Below are positions 1 to 13,935 of a stretch of DNA of 64,000 nt, piece by piece (position 1 is the stretch's first letter; the number at the start of each line of letters is the position of its first letter). The notes beneath the pieces are model-generated. The model had not been told where the DNA came from and did no database searches. It saw only the letters and a list, made by a program, of their open reading frames with translations. The stretch lies in the NCBI RefSeq assembly GCF_027596085.1, contig NC_072453.1:10969106-11033105 (forward strand), written 5' to 3'. The position numbers and the translations under genes were made by a program. This stretch comes from Anoplopoma fimbria (taxonomy: Eukaryota > Chordata > Actinopteri > Perciformes > Anoplopomatidae).

Positions 1-1720
1 AAGGCATAAATAAATGCAGGGCGCTGCAATTCAACCCAGGAGGGGGTCAAATGGACGGAGAGAGGAGGAGGAGGGTGATGGGAGGAGGAGGAGGAGGGAG
101 CAGAGTTGGGGTTAAAGAGGAGATGATTAAGAGCAACATTCGTGGCAGATATCCACAGTGTCGACCTCAGTATGATGAACTGTCGGTCTGAACATTGGCC
201 TCACTGATTAATCACTTTTTCATCTTCTTCACCCTCCAAACATGAGGACCGGCATCCTTTTAGTAGCCCTGCTCATTCTTTATAAAGCAATCATAGGTTG
301 TGAATGCAACCTTTCAATTACAACCCATAATACGTAGCAATTAGTGGATAAAACATGCACAGCTGCAGACCTTCAAGCAAAACAATGGAGCAGGAGACAA
401 ACAGTGGCATGTTTCATTGATTTAAGTGGTAAAGAAAACCAAAACCAATCAGTGACTGGTAATTATTTAATTGTCCCGTCATCAATGCCAAAATCCTTTA
501 TTATAAGCCCTTTAAATGTCTGAATTTAATTCCCCAAACACCACATCATTTGTCAAATTTAACCTCTTCTTCTCCAAACATCTTTACCAAAGACCAGTTT
601 GTGTCTTTTTTTATGTCAATTTAATATAGTGAACGATTAATTTGAGATCCAGCTCAGCACATATTATATAATATTGCAGTGCTTAGAACATTTTAATTGA
701 ACTACATGACGACCATTTCCATGCGTTATTATGTCTCATAAGATGTTAGGGCAATTTTTCATCTTTATGCCATTTGTTACAAAGGTTTGGAGCTAAATTG
801 AATAATTTTTATACCGTTTCAGAGTAATGTATATGGTCAAAAACACCTCTAACATACCACATGAAGACATCAAGACCTTGAGGAAGATCATAAAAGTGGA
901 AGTACAATTAAGGTTTTGATAGCTTAATGCATGAAACACAAAAGACTTTGATTCCATTTGACTGTTCAGTTACTGGGACGTTTTAAGGTTAAAAAAAAAA
1001 AAAAAAAGGGGCGGAGTCCTGACACCTCAGTGCATTTCAGTCTGCATAACTCACAATCAATTTGACTGACAGCTGCCGAGCGTCTTCCTGCCTCAGGGAC
1101 ACTTCAGTCTGCCAACAGACACGCCGGTCTGCCAATAGGCATTTGGCTAAAAGGCAAGATCTGCACTGCGTTTATTGTCATGCATCAATCACCAAGCCAA
1201 AATCCTTCAAACCAAGGCATTAAACTGCTTATAATTCTGATTGTGAAAGTGAGGATTTATCCCTTACTGACCATCTTTGTTGATAACTGACAGACTGACA
1301 GAACATCCTTATTTGAATAAAAGTGGCGCACTTTAGGTTGAGCTAGACGGTGGCAACCACCATTAGAAACACCAACAGGCTGAGAGAGCCGTCAATCTCT
1401 ATAGGAATTCATAAAACCCACGTTACTGTGTTTTCTCATTGGGCCAGAGGAGATAAAGACACCAGAGAATCTTATAAATATTCAATATCAGAGGACCCTC
1501 AGATAATTATTTCACTGTTTATGACCATGAAGTTAAAATGTGGATTCAACAATAGAAGTTAGTTGTCACTTTGAATTTGGTTTGTTTTCTACCATCAGAG
1601 TTCAGTTCATCTTGATCATATATGAAGATGTATGCTGGGATTTTTTTTTCCCAGAAGACGGGGAGTTGGAGTAATGAGGGCGAACATGTGCGGAGGGGGA
1701 AACGTTTTCATTAGCGATAT

Positions 1721-1721
<1 letters not shown>
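1..1721. other. Gene-free block, no recognised gene
   Basis: No open frame here looks coding and no transposon end was recognised. The first ~120 bases are purine-rich (GGA/GAG runs). Bases 120-330 are moderately complex with several ATTA motifs. A run of about 17 A ends near 1007. The 70-codon frame at 1350-1562 has no recognisable domain and no splice context, so it is not called. Confidence 0.6.

Positions 1722-1767
<46 letters not shown>
1722..1767. repeat. (CA)n microsatellite, 46 bp
   Basis: Pure CA dinucleotide run. It produces open frames of Cys-Val or His-Thr in every frame, which are not genes. Confidence 0.97.
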
Positions 1768-1770
<3 letters not shown>

Positions 1771-1786
1771 CTCAGTCGAGATGTCG

Positions 1787-1906
1787 TCATGTTTAATTAA
1801 TCGTAAAAACACGGAACCAACATCAACCCGACTTCCTGAATAGTGACCAGCGAGTCATGTTTAATTAATGTGTGTGTGTGTGACTTCCCTGAATAGTGAC
1901 CAGCAA
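1787..1906 (+). repeat. Imperfect two-unit duplication containing a TG tract
   Basis: Unit 1 (1787-1854) and unit 2 (1855-1906) both start with tcatgtttaattaat and both end with a near-identical block acttcctgaatagtgaccag. In unit 2 the ~29 bases of unique sequence between these blocks are replaced by a (TG)7 tract. A second, longer GT array begins five bases downstream. Confidence 0.85.
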
Positions 1907-1908
1907 GG

Positions 1909-1910
<2 letters not shown>

Positions 1911-1961
<51 letters not shown>
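1911..1961. repeat. (GT)n microsatellite, 51 bp
   Basis: Pure GT run just after the local duplication at 1787-1906. Confidence 0.97.
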
Positions 1962-1964
<3 letters not shown>

Positions 1965-2053
1965 AAATATGTATCCTATGCTCAACATGCTCATCTATTA
2001 ATGACCTCAGAGAGTTCAGACACCAGTTGTAATTATAAATGATGCTGGACAGC

Positions 2054-3777
<1,724 letters not shown>

Positions 3778-4005
3778 ACCATCATAGCAAAATGTTGACT
3801 CATTTCCTCACAAAACTATATTATTTATTTAATAAAACAAAAACATAAAACATTATTTCAGGAAAGTTAGTTCGTTTGCAGATTAACTACTGAAGGAAAC
3901 AACCATCATAGCTAATTTTAACTCATTTCCTCACAAAACATTATTAGTTATGTAATGAATGACTTCTGAAGAAAAACATGGTTATTATTTCAGGAAAGTA
4001 GTGTT
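3778..4005 (+). repeat. Imperfect tandem duplication, period ~124 bp
   Basis: Two units start at 3778 and 3902 with accatcatagc, share 'ctcatttcctcacaaaac' in the middle and end with 'ttatttcaggaaag'. They have diverged by substitutions and small indels, so the duplication is not recent. No coding potential. Confidence 0.8.
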
Positions 4006-4288
4006 ATTAAAAATGAAAATTGAACACATTAGTGCGTCTGTTTCCATCTCCACCATAATAACAGAGTGTTCCTACCCGCTGATAGTTTGTATTTCTTTTA
4101 ATTAGGACCGACGGCAAACAGGAAGTCAATACATATTTCCATCTTCTAAAACTGCGGTCGTTTTTTGATGCCGATGCTGTACATTGGTATTTTTTAAAAG
4201 CACTCATTAAAGTTAGGGTTTTAATATTTTTGAATCAAACGCTCTGACAAAAAAGTCTAAATAACCCAGAATCTGTGGCTGAAATAAG

Positions 4289-4329
4289 TCTTCAATCATT
4301 TCATTCAGCCAGAATGAAATGATTGAAGA
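4289..4329. repeat. Perfect palindrome, 18-bp arms, 5-base loop
   Basis: The left arm 4289-4306 (tcttcaatcatttcattc) is the exact reverse complement of the right arm 4312-4329, with loop agcca at 4307-4311. The flanks do not extend the pairing, so a miRNA precursor is unlikely because the stem is too short. An RNA or cruciform hairpin is physically possible. Confidence 0.9.
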
Positions 4330-6339
4330 TTTTTAAAATCAAGATTATTCTTGTTAGTTTTTCAAGATTACCAAGAAAACAGTGAAATAAAGTAATTAGG
4401 AAAAAATGCTATGACAAAATTATGAATAATCGGAACAACAGAATAAAGCTGTGACACAGAGTAATCTTTGGGGTCAGCAGGGAGCCCAGTTTGTAGGATT
4501 AAGGATGTATTTGTAAAGTCAGGAAGGACATGATGACATCATGTTGTGTATGAAACTTAATATCTTAATTTCAAGAAGCAGAGAAAATACTGTCTTCTAT
4601 TGGACCTTTTCTCTGCTCTTTCCTTAACATTTTTATTCTCCTTTCTCTATTCTCTAGTAAAATATGCCCATAATAATGTTCCTCTGTATAAATACCATGC
4701 TATATTCTTACTATTCTTGAAACAAGGTACTTTAATCTATAGTTATAAGTTCTATAAAAATGATTCCCCCTCTTCTCATAGACACAATGCGCCCTGGTGT
4801 CCAATGCAGATATCATTAGTCTGAATGTTTCCACGGTAACGATGCTGCTCCCTTCTCCTCTCCGACTCACACACATGAATAGCTGCTTAAACACACAAAC
4901 ACAAACGCTGTCCATTTTCAACCTGGCACAAACGGTCACGCTGCCATCTGGGCCTCAGTCTGTGTGATCGTGGTGACCGTCGTCTGATGTCGCAGTCAAG
5001 AGCTGAAAAATCCTGCTGTCCTTGACATTATCACCACCAGTGCTGTTTTTACTAAACGACACCGAGTTGTGCTGCGACTAGTAGAAACGGTTCTAAGAGG
5101 GCGTTTATGTATTTTTCTCTCTGCTGCTGTTCGATTTCACCATTTTTGTTGCTTCACTGAACCCAAAAAAAACCAGGACGTGTTCAGCTTTGCTCCCTGA
5201 AATGGGAACAAATTGACAGAGGAAACGGTAACGCCACGCTGGTGTTGTGAGTTTTGACTATGATGTCTTAAAAAAAGGAAGCTGGGAGAGGATTAAATGT
5301 GATTCTGAGCAGGTATGGGTTTAAAGGAGTCAGGCAGTATGAGTTTTCTGGTGGAGTGAGAAGCTGTGGAGAGTGAGAGAGTGTGTGGGTGACAATCAGA
5401 GTTCAGTTCAGAGCTGATTAGAATAAGTGTTCTACAGGGAGGTCTGAACAAAAGATAACCAGAATCTAACTCCTTACCTAACAGTCAGTTACCCACAACA
5501 CACCTGCAGCTCCATCTTTACAAACTCATGTGCAGCCAAGAGTTGTTCAAACTACAGAACTTCAATTTAGATTCTAGCTGAGAGCTCAAAGTTCTCAAAT
5601 ATGTCAGGCTGACTTTTGGGGAAAGATATTTAGAATATTTCCATTTGGAGGAATATGTACAATAAATAAATGTGTGGCAATGTCAGATAGTGTGAACAAG
5701 GAGAGCGAGAACCTGAGGACAAGTTCTTTTGACTTTAAAGTAATTCTTGATATCTTTCAAACTCATATTGTAGACTCATATTTCTGCTTCTCTCTGAAAT
5801 CTCTTTTTTGTTTTTCCAAATATTAGGTAACATTTAATCAGTGAGTGCAGTTAGTGACAGTGTGGGCTCCATGGTAACGAAGCTCTGACAGCTTAACGGA
5901 GTAGCCAAGGGTCAATTTTAATATTGCATTATCCGTTTTTTTAAGACTTTTTCCATAGAAGAACAAACCATCTCTCGAACAAAGCCCCATACCGAGGCTC
6001 CATACAGCTACTCAACGGACTTGATGGTGATTTTGTGTCAACTAGTCCGTAACAAGAGCCTCAAATGACATTGTATATGTCTGATAGAATATGGCATTCG
6101 TAGAAAACATCTGAAAAGTAAGAAACTACAAATGGAGAATGCAATTACTGTAGCCACTTTCCCAATCTGTTCCCTCTTTGTAGAAACCAGGTCTACTGAT
6201 CTAAAGCAGGACTGAGATCAGTTTGGCAGTAAACCTACATCCTGTATGGTTCAAATGAAAGCATGCAGAGCTTTAAATCCCCCTTTCATCCTCCTCTCTC
6301 CTCTTCCCTCGCCTTTCATCATATATATTGTCAGCCTTC
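4330..6339. other. Gene-free block
   Basis: No gene or transposon end recognised. Bases ~5850-6110 are of higher complexity and might be part of an unrecognised interspersed repeat. The open frames at 4600-4939 have no domain and overlap on both strands. Confidence 0.5.
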
Positions 6340-6600
6340 CCATTACCTCTGCTGCTAATCATCTGGAGGTCCACGCTGTCACAAAGAGCTGAGATATTAT
6401 GCTGAACACACGGAGAGGCTCCACTCAATTCATATCTGCCAGCCGCAGTGCTGCCCTCTCTCTGTACATTGAATTATGTAGGAGCTAATACTACATCCAT
6501 ATTCCATTATGTAGATGAGGTGGGGAGTTCAAAAGCCTGTCTTGAGTCGCCAATGAAAGTTATGGCTGCATCATGTTAATTGGATGTTGGATAAGAGCAG
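6340..6600. promoter_or_regulatory. Candidate conserved non-coding element
   Basis: About 260 bases of complex, non-repetitive sequence between A+T-rich flanks. They contain several homeodomain-type ATTA/TAAT cores (ctgctgctaatcatctgg, tgaattatgtagg, catgttaattggatg) and no coding frame. The composition resembles developmental enhancers, but conservation cannot be seen from one sequence. Confidence 0.3.
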
Positions 6601-7234
6601 AGATGGATCTCAACCAACCACGAGTCTCACTTAACGTTAGCAGAAAGAAACCAGCAGAGTTCTTTCACTGCAGCCAGAAGAGAAGTTAAACCACTGAAGG
6701 TCAGAAAAAAAATTACATTTACATGTTACAACTGTTAAGTTGCTTTTTAAAGAAAATGACGATGATGAGACTTACAGAGTTAGTTATGTTGCTCCTCAGC
6801 TTCTTCGTCCTTATCAATTTTAATGAAATTCAAACTTTCTGGCCCCAAATGACAAAATGTTTTTGAGCCAGTAAACTATACAAAAACTAAAGTATATAGT
6901 CTGTGTTTCATGTTGCTGTTTGAGTTATATCACTTTGCGTAGTAACCTGTCAAAGCACATAATGAGTTAATAAAACAATCTTCATTCTGCATAATGAAAC
7001 AGCAACAACCAGCTCGTTACACATTCTTTTTTTCCAGATGGAAATATCTGAATGCAGCCTCACTACGATAGAAATCAGACGCCAAAGGACAAAATGCAGC
7101 ACTAAATGAAAACACTTTGTAATTAGCCTTTTGCAGAAAACACACATTCATAAAAACCCACGCATGTTTAAGCAGATATACACACACATGCTTGCTAGTT
7201 CATTAAGGGTAATCAATGTTAAGAAATGTACAGA

Positions 7235-7254
7235 GGAGAGAGAGAGAGAGAGAG
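7235..7254. repeat. (AG)n microsatellite, ~20 bp
   Basis: Short pure AG run at the left of a longer purine-rich region. Confidence 0.9.
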
Positions 7255-7359
7255 ATTCAGCCTCACTGGGAGGGAGGTGATCTTAATAATCTATAACATT
7301 AACCTCATTAAATAGTAATGCATGATAGAGGGCAAGGTTTACAGAGCGAGGTGAGGATG

Positions 7360-7720
7360 AGATGGAGAGACTTGTTAGGACGGGAAACTAATACAAGGTT
7401 GGAAGGAGGATTGGAGGGAGGAGAGGAGGGAAGAACGTCAGATGATTCAAGGGCTGTAGGAAAAAAGAGTTAATGTATAAGGAGGGAAGTAAGACGTTCA
7501 AGTAAAGGAGAGGAGGCAAATCAAGGTTTGTGAGAGGAGAAGAGGAAGAATGGATGGGAAGAAGAGGAGAAAAGGTACGCTTAAGGGAAGTTCAAGGGGT
7601 TTAGAGAAGATGGAGGATGTTTCAAGAGATGTGAAAGCGGAACAAGGAGACGAGGATACAGAATATAATTGAAGGAGATGAGGAGGAGAGGAATGAAGGT
7701 GGAGAGAGGATTGGGAAAGT
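7360..7720 (+). repeat. Purine-rich (GGA/GAA) tract on the + strand
   Basis: About 360 bases strongly biased to A and G, built from loosely repeated aggagag/gaagagg blocks. The minus-strand frame over 7498-7749 is Ser/Leu/Pro-rich purely because of this bias. Similar + strand purine tracts occur near 20.3, 21.2, 41.2, 58.9, 62.4 and 63-64 kb. Confidence 0.75.
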
Positions 7721-7764
7721 TTTCTTTGGTAGTTTGCTGACAGAGTCATAAATAGATATATAGA

Positions 7765-7935
7765 GTGGGGTGTTCATCCACCCTCTGCTTGATTAGAACA
7801 GCTGACCTTTAACACACACTTACATTCTTCAGGCTCTTGACGTTATTAACCCGAGCCAATCAAATCCAAACTAATTCTCCTCCTCCAATGACCTCGTGGC
7901 TGCCGTTAACTATCTCAGCAGCTCTGAAAAGAGTT
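7765..7935. promoter_or_regulatory. Candidate conserved non-coding segment
   Basis: Complex, repeat-free sequence with gcttgattagaacagctgac and gacgttattaacccgagcc-type motifs, sitting right after the purine tract. Called only on composition and motif content, so low confidence. Confidence 0.22.
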
Positions 7936-8299
7936 GATCCGTGATGATCAGAGAGTTCAGATAAACTCTCCACAGTCTGCAGGAAGCACACAACAGCTAC
8001 TTATAGATTCATATAGGAATAAAGTAATGTGCTTGTATTTAAAACGCATGTAATCTATATGTCGTTTCAGTGAAATTGTGGGGTCGAAGGGCAACAGTCC
8101 CTCTATAGGGCTCCTAATGAAGGAGTTCAAACAGATCAAAGATGGCTGCGTCAGGAGACGAGATCATCTCCAAACTACTCATATTCCATTTAAATTAATC
8201 CTTACATATCCAACTTTAACCTTTTTTTTTTTTTCTGAAATAGTATTTTTCTATCAATGGATTACATTTTTCTCAGAAGTGCAGATTAGACATGCCATT

Positions 8300-8400
8300 T
8301 TTGGACGTAGTCACAGTGAGGTCACCCAGTGGTTTGAAGCCTTCAGTACGTCATTGTGTCCGTCGCCATTTTGTTTTTCTGAAACCAGAAGGGTAAATGT
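8300..8400 (+). mobile_element. Degenerate copy of repeat family F1
   Basis: The segment reads gaggtcacccagtggtttgaagcc, then gtccgtcgccattttg, then a ttttctgaaaccagaag block, in the same order as the 5' part of the better copies at 18366, 25251 and 37765. It is much more diverged and the 3' half typical of the family is not recognisable. It lies inside a 162-codon open frame (8078-8566) that I do not regard as a gene. Confidence 0.55.
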
Positions 8401-11400
8401 GAAAGGGTTAAAGTTTAAACACAAAAATAGAGACATACGCCTTCTTCTGATGTGGAAATGTAACTGCTCTTATAAAGCTGACTCCGCCCAAATTAATGAC
8501 ATCTTATTCATGATTTGGGTTGATATTCAAATGTGTATAAGAGGTGAGCAGAGGCTGAAATGTTGACAACTTTTCATTATTTAAATATTTTTGAAACTGT
8601 TTATATTGTAACTGCAGCACTGAATTAAAAAATCTGAGGCTTTTTAATGCACCATTTCTTGTTTCTTTTGTTTCAGTAATTCAGAACAAAGTTGGAAACA
8701 AAAGAACAAACCAAAATCGTGTTTAAATCCAGCTCAGCACAGAAGTCGTCTTAAAGCTTAACTTTCTTCTGGGAAACCGTCCCACATCATCCTGCTCTTA
8801 TAATCCCAGCTGATGTATCACCAAGTTCCTCTCCCAGGAGAGAAGAACTGAAATCTGTCCAGTCAGAACATTTAGTTGCATTTTAAATGACATTATGCGG
8901 TTACAAACATAATGTTTCCCAAACTCCAATGTGAGTCAAATTATTCTGTAGTTATCATTTTGTAGTGCAGTGACCCTTATTGATTTATTCACCTGAGACA
9001 AAAGTCCCTGTCTTTAAGTGCGTGGTGGGCGGGACGCTCTGATGACAGAACACACACACACACATTAGCTGCTGCAGGACTCATATTACACCTTTTTTGA
9101 CCTACAGGTGCACAATTAAAATAACAAACTACTGCTGTGAGGAGGTTTGAAACAAAGGGATTCATAAAACAGCAGGAGGGTGCAGAGACTAAATTTAAAA
9201 TCCTCCCCCCCCCGAGTGAGTAGTGTGTTAGAGCAGGAATCCGTTGACCTTGGTCAGTGCAGGACATTGTTCTCTCCGTCTGTGATGTAAGTGTTGTGAG
9301 AGGACGCTGTGCTGCAGGCCACAGCATCACCACCACTTATGTATAATTCATCTCCACAGGGCATCAGGTCCACCTCAGGCTGCAACAAAATACAAGGAAC
9401 TACATTTGAGTTCCAGCTCTGCACTGTGGACTCTAATTCACTGCTTTGCTGAAATTAGCTCTGCAAGGTCAGAAGTCCCGAGACAAACAGGGAATCGATG
9501 ACTGTTAGACCTTAAACTTTGAACCGGGTCATCTGTTGTTTCTATTAACAGATTTAATTTCACCATAGGTCCAGTTTGACTTTCTTCTGTCATTCTCTGT
9601 CATGGTTTTATCTAATGTCATTATCTTTATTCCTCATCACTCATCTTACTCGCTTAGATATGTAAAGAAAAGGTCACAAACATCGCTGACTTACTTTAAA
9701 ATAACTCACTCTGGAAGACGAACATCGGTCTGCTGGGTTTAAGTCCTGTGTTTGTTTGACTCATCAACCATTAAACGTCTTTTTCTACTCCGTCAATCAT
9801 CGGTAGTACATGCAAGTTTGTCCTGTGAAGAACAATTTACCAAATTGGTTCCATTCCTCTGCATCAAAGATCACCGTTGGAATGAATCCAACCTTCCACT
9901 TTGCAGCGTTTTTGACTTTATCTTTGAGTGTGCATGTGGATAATCATGAGGATGAACCATGGACGGCTGGTGGTGTTTGTATAAATGAATCATGCTCTGC
10001 GGCTTGTGAACAGAAATAGAAATGAAAGAGAGACATAAGCAAACCATGAGACTTTCCTTCTTATTTTGGTGGAAGGTGGTAGCAGCCAGTGTCAGTTTCA
10101 GCCGCCATTGTTGAACATTTTCTTGCCTCAGTATTCCAGTTTAAAGATTATTCATCTCTAGTTACATTTTTAATGAACACGTCAACCTCTCAGAACTCTC
10201 CGTCGACACTCGTCCCGACTGCAGACTCCTCAGCTCTGCCAACACATCGGATTATTTTCCTCCCATCACCCCGTTTGTTAGCAAAAAAAACATCCTCGTC
10301 TCTGTTTTGACGTCTCACGCTCCGACGCGTCCTAAAGTGACATGAGGAAACGCTTCCAGTCATCAGCTGGGTGGGGGAGATATCATCGTCCTCCATGCGA
10401 GTGTCGGCCTTTGTTTTAAAAAGAAAAAAGCTGTGTTAGCTCGCACAGCCCCAAAAATAGAGCTTAAGGTTCCAGCTGACCTTTAAAAGAAATGTTCCAG
10501 CTTCTGTTTTTCTTTGATTGCTGGCTGGAGAGTAAAGTTCAAAAGTGGTAACCGGCAACCAGAAAAACACTTCTCTTACTCACTTGATTTTCATGAAAAA
10601 CAGGTGATTGTAGTGTCAAGAAAGTAGATTATATGACATCCATATGCTTTAAGATCAGGACTCTTGTGGAGTCAGTTAACTTTGATGAATACGTTCCTGT
10701 TTTGTTGGCAGCAAACTGCATCCAGTTTAAATATACTTTCAGAAAAAAACACTTTCTGCTTCAGTTTTTGGAGGCCGGAGTGTCGTGCTGTGAGTAGACA
10801 GGCGTGATAAAGTCACCACTGAGCGAGGCAGTGGTTATTTAGAAAAATGTCAAACATGTCGCACATGATGTCTGAGTGCAAAGGGGGTTTAAGTGTTTCT
10901 GATCTACATGAAGAAAATTAATTATAATAATTGTAATACCAACAGCAACAAAGGAAATCAAAAAGGAGAAAACCGACCTTTATCCAGCTCTGAAATACTT
11001 CGTAGAATGAAAGCAAATCTGTGTACACTCAGTCTCTCTCTCTCTCAGCGTATTACTCATTTGATTCTGCAGAAGCTTCAGAGCAAACAGAAGCTCCACT
11101 AGTCAAACAGCAGAAAACGACACGTCGGCTTTCTGATCAATGTGACGACCTGCTGCTGTTAAACTTAAACTCACCGGGGAGTTATCAGAATCTATCTTAA
11201 GACGTTCCACTTATAAAGCATCCGTCTCTGTATCTCCTGAATTATTGAACATGGAACCGGAGGATGACGAATCCCTCCTGCAGAGACTGTGAATCATTGT
11301 TGGAGTTTGCTTTGTAACCCACAAACAGGCTGCTTTCTTCTTTTTGTTCCTGTTCAGAGTGCCAGGTGAGGTGGGTGGCCATCGCCTCAAGTTTTTTAGA

Positions 11401-11608
11401 GAACTTGGCTCATGATGCAAAAGTTTGCAGAACTGGCTGAGAAGCTCCCACATGTTGGGATTTATGGATGGAGGAACCGTCCATCCATCTGCTGCTGGTG
11501 GTGCTGCTACGCCCTCACTGCTGCACACATGTTTCAAATTTTATTTCCAAATCAGTTCTTGAAATACTAGACAGGTCGATCATCTTCACCTTTCTTTTTG
11601 GCAAAACA
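8401..11608. other. Gene-free block
   Basis: No gene recognised. It contains a short CA tract (9050-9064) and a C run near 9205. The open frames at 8989-9336, 9752-10019, 10089-10396 and 11211-11537 are short, overlap each other on both strands and show no domain. Confidence 0.5.
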
Positions 11609-11700
11609 AAACATAAGATAATCCTTTATTACTCCCACAATGGGGAAATTTGCAGAATAGCCGCAATAGTGAGACAAAACAAAGAAAACAACACAAGTAC
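11609..11700 (-). mobile_element. LINE-type 3' tail, minus orientation
   Basis: The reverse complement of 11609-11654 reads gcaaatttccccattgtggg then taataaaggattatcttatg. This matches the 3'-terminal signature I associate with a common fish LINE/SINE family. The A+T-rich DNA to about 11800 may be more of the same element. A second copy of the signature lies at 17325-17373 on the plus strand. The family (L2/CR1, RTE or other) cannot be fixed without a repeat library. Confidence 0.6.
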
Positions 11701-12176
11701 AAAATAATGAAACAGTAAAGGTATAATAAATAAGTAAATCAGTATAAAACAATAAAAGCTGAAAATACAATATAATCCTCTCCAGTACTTCCTCAGATAT
11801 CGTGTTGTAATGAGATGGAACACCAAAGAACACATCAAGAGCTCGGCATCCTTTGTTTTAAAAAAATATGAAAAGAAAATCAACATCACATTGATTAGAA
11901 GTAACAGAGTCCACCATCCAAAACCTGGAAAACACAGGCACAATCAAAGTAACAAGAACGCATTGTTAAGAAGGATTGAATGTCATTATTCAGATCATAA
12001 ATGGAGCCATAAACATAGTATCATTTCCAGTTGCCACTGTGGCGTGGAGATACAAGTTGAGTGCTTTTTGGCAATATCATATCGGCCCAGATCTAAAAAG
12101 CTTTGACCTGGAACTTGCATGCATCAATGCTCCCCGACGAGACATTCACATTGTCCCAGTAGGTCTTTGTCTTTGA

Positions 12177-12245
12177 ATAATAACTTTATTTATTTCAGCA
12201 CCTTTCATAGAAAAAAATGCAGCTCAAAGTGATTTATAGTATGGC
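12177..12245 (+). mobile_element. LINE/SINE-type tail
   Basis: The sequence ataactttatttatttcag, then cacctttcatag, then tgcagctcaaagtgatttat resembles a widespread fish retroposon tail of the form 'tttatttatatagcacctttca...gctcaaagtgctttaca'. The following A-rich ~100 bases may belong to it. No open reading frame remains. Confidence 0.5.
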
Positions 12246-13159
12246 AATTAAGAAACAACACACAATGGAAATAAAATACAGAGATTAAATGAGTTTATAA
12301 AAATAGAATAAAAGATTAAATAGTGTGTAAAACAGACATAAGAGCTCAATGAGCAGATGAGATAGTTACTTTTTTTGTGAATGTTTACACCAGTTTGTGC
12401 CTTCTTATGGACCAAAACAACGGTTGTGGGGTTGTTGATGCCAGTCATTGTAGTAAAAGGTTACATTATGGGTTATTTGTCCCTCTAATGTTGCCAGTTT
12501 AGTATTTGTTCATCTCATGGATGAATTTAATGATATGGCACTTTTTGGCAGTTTGTCCTAGTGACCAAGCGCTGTACTGCAACACCAAGCATTCATTAGA
12601 TGGACCACCATTATTAAAGAGAAGCCTATGAAACTTAATGTGACACCTTGAAGTGCACACAAAGTTGACATTTACTCTTTTTATTGTGACTTTTCAACCA
12701 TAAAGACTTAATATAATTCTAAAACTGTCCAACGGGGGCTTTGTTTTAGTTTTTTTTGCACTGGCACAAAATATCTTCTGGAGTTAGAGTCCAGTTGGCC
12801 GGTTTATCCTACAGGGGATTTGAATCTGGCTCATGTTGTATATTTGGCTGCCAGAGACGAAAATAAATTAATCTGTCAAGTGAAGGGTCACAAAATGTCA
12901 AATGCCCAAAAAGAAAAATGTTAAGTCAGGTAATGGTTATAACCAGCGGCTTTACTCAACACCTGCTATGACACCAGCCAATTGTCGACACCAGGGGTGT
13001 CAAAAATACGGCCCGAGGGCAAAAACTGGCCCTCAAAAAGGGTCCAATCCAATAAAAAGATTTAAAAGAGGCACTGCTATTCCTATCTGTCCACTGGAGG
13101 TGGCGCTGTCCTGATAACAGGAGCAGGATACACTGTTAAATATCACCGTTGATCATGTA

Positions 13160-13440
13160 CAGACTACAAGACGAAACGCTGTCGAGCACCGCAGGCCGCT
13201 CTTCAATCAGAAGGAAAAATGTCAAAAAGGAGACAAAGTGGACAGAGTGTCGGGTTGAAAAGAGAAAAATGGAGCAGTTGCTATTTCTTTTGGAGGCAAA
13301 TGTGAAGCCAGTGTGCTTGATGTGTTCACGGCAGCTTTCAGTGCTCAAGGAATAGAATATATGACACCACTGTCAGAAACATAGAAGTACAACTGAGAAC
13401 AGAGAAGATAAATGAATCGTTGGCAGGTTGGTTTCAAGTC
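13160..13440 (+). pseudogene. hAT transposase fragment (BED-type zinc finger), broken
   Basis: The frame gives KRKMEQLLFLLEANVKPVCL followed by MCSRQLSVLKE. This resembles the N-terminal BED finger of fish hAT transposases related to the domesticated GTF2IRD2/ZMYM-type proteins, where a Lys-Pro-Val-Cys-x2-Cys motif is followed by Val-x-Lys-x-Tyr-Asn and a His-x-His pair. After VLKE, two in-frame stops (tag, tga) interrupt the part that would carry the histidines, and an upstream frame change separates a possible Met-Ser-Lys-Arg start from the finger. No catalytic RNase-H-like domain remains. The family assignment rests on recall of the motif. Confidence 0.65.
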
Positions 13441-13671
13441 GAGAGATCAGCGAGATATCTCAGGCTGTTCATCAATTTGGAACACTTTCAGAATGTACTC
13501 GTACTGCTTTATACTAAAGAAAGTTATATTTGGAGATGTGTTATTTATAGGTTATTATGCAGGCTGGTCTGAAAAATAATGTGCGATATCCTACATACCT
13601 TCCATCATCCATGTATTTGAACGAGGGCGTATAAAGACTGTATATTACACACAGGGCAGGATTGGAGGCGG

Positions 13672-13935
13672 ATGGGTCCAACAAACAGTGATCTTTCAGA
13701 CAAGAGAACGCTGTTTGTGAAACCACAGGTCATTGTTGAGGTTTTTGACGTAAATTGCGTTTTTAGTAACAAGATTCTGTAGTCATTTTAACCTAACTAA
13801 GTAGTTTTCTTGTCTTAACCTAACTGACTTGTTTCCTTTTGAAGATGGAAGTTTATTTTGAAAAGAGTTGCTGGACTTTAGTAGGAAAACTTTTTGTGGG
13901 ATTTCATACGAAATGTTGACGATACGTTGTATTAT
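13672..13935 (+). mobile_element. Repeat family F2, copy nested in the hAT relic
   Basis: It starts with ccaacaaacagtgatctttc and runs through gaggtttttgacgtaaattg, cctaactaagtagttttctt and tgacttgtttccttttgaag to ttttgaaaagagttgctgga. The same ordered blocks occur at 20688, 46505, 60140 and 61135, and inverted at 58105. It interrupts the hAT between the transposase relic and the right terminal repeat, so it inserted after the hAT. Family class unknown. Confidence 0.65.

Noticed and set aside
8078..8566. 162-codon plus-strand frame, the longest not made of a microsatellite
   Set aside because: It overlaps a degenerate interspersed repeat (F1), crosses a poly(T) run and has no domain.
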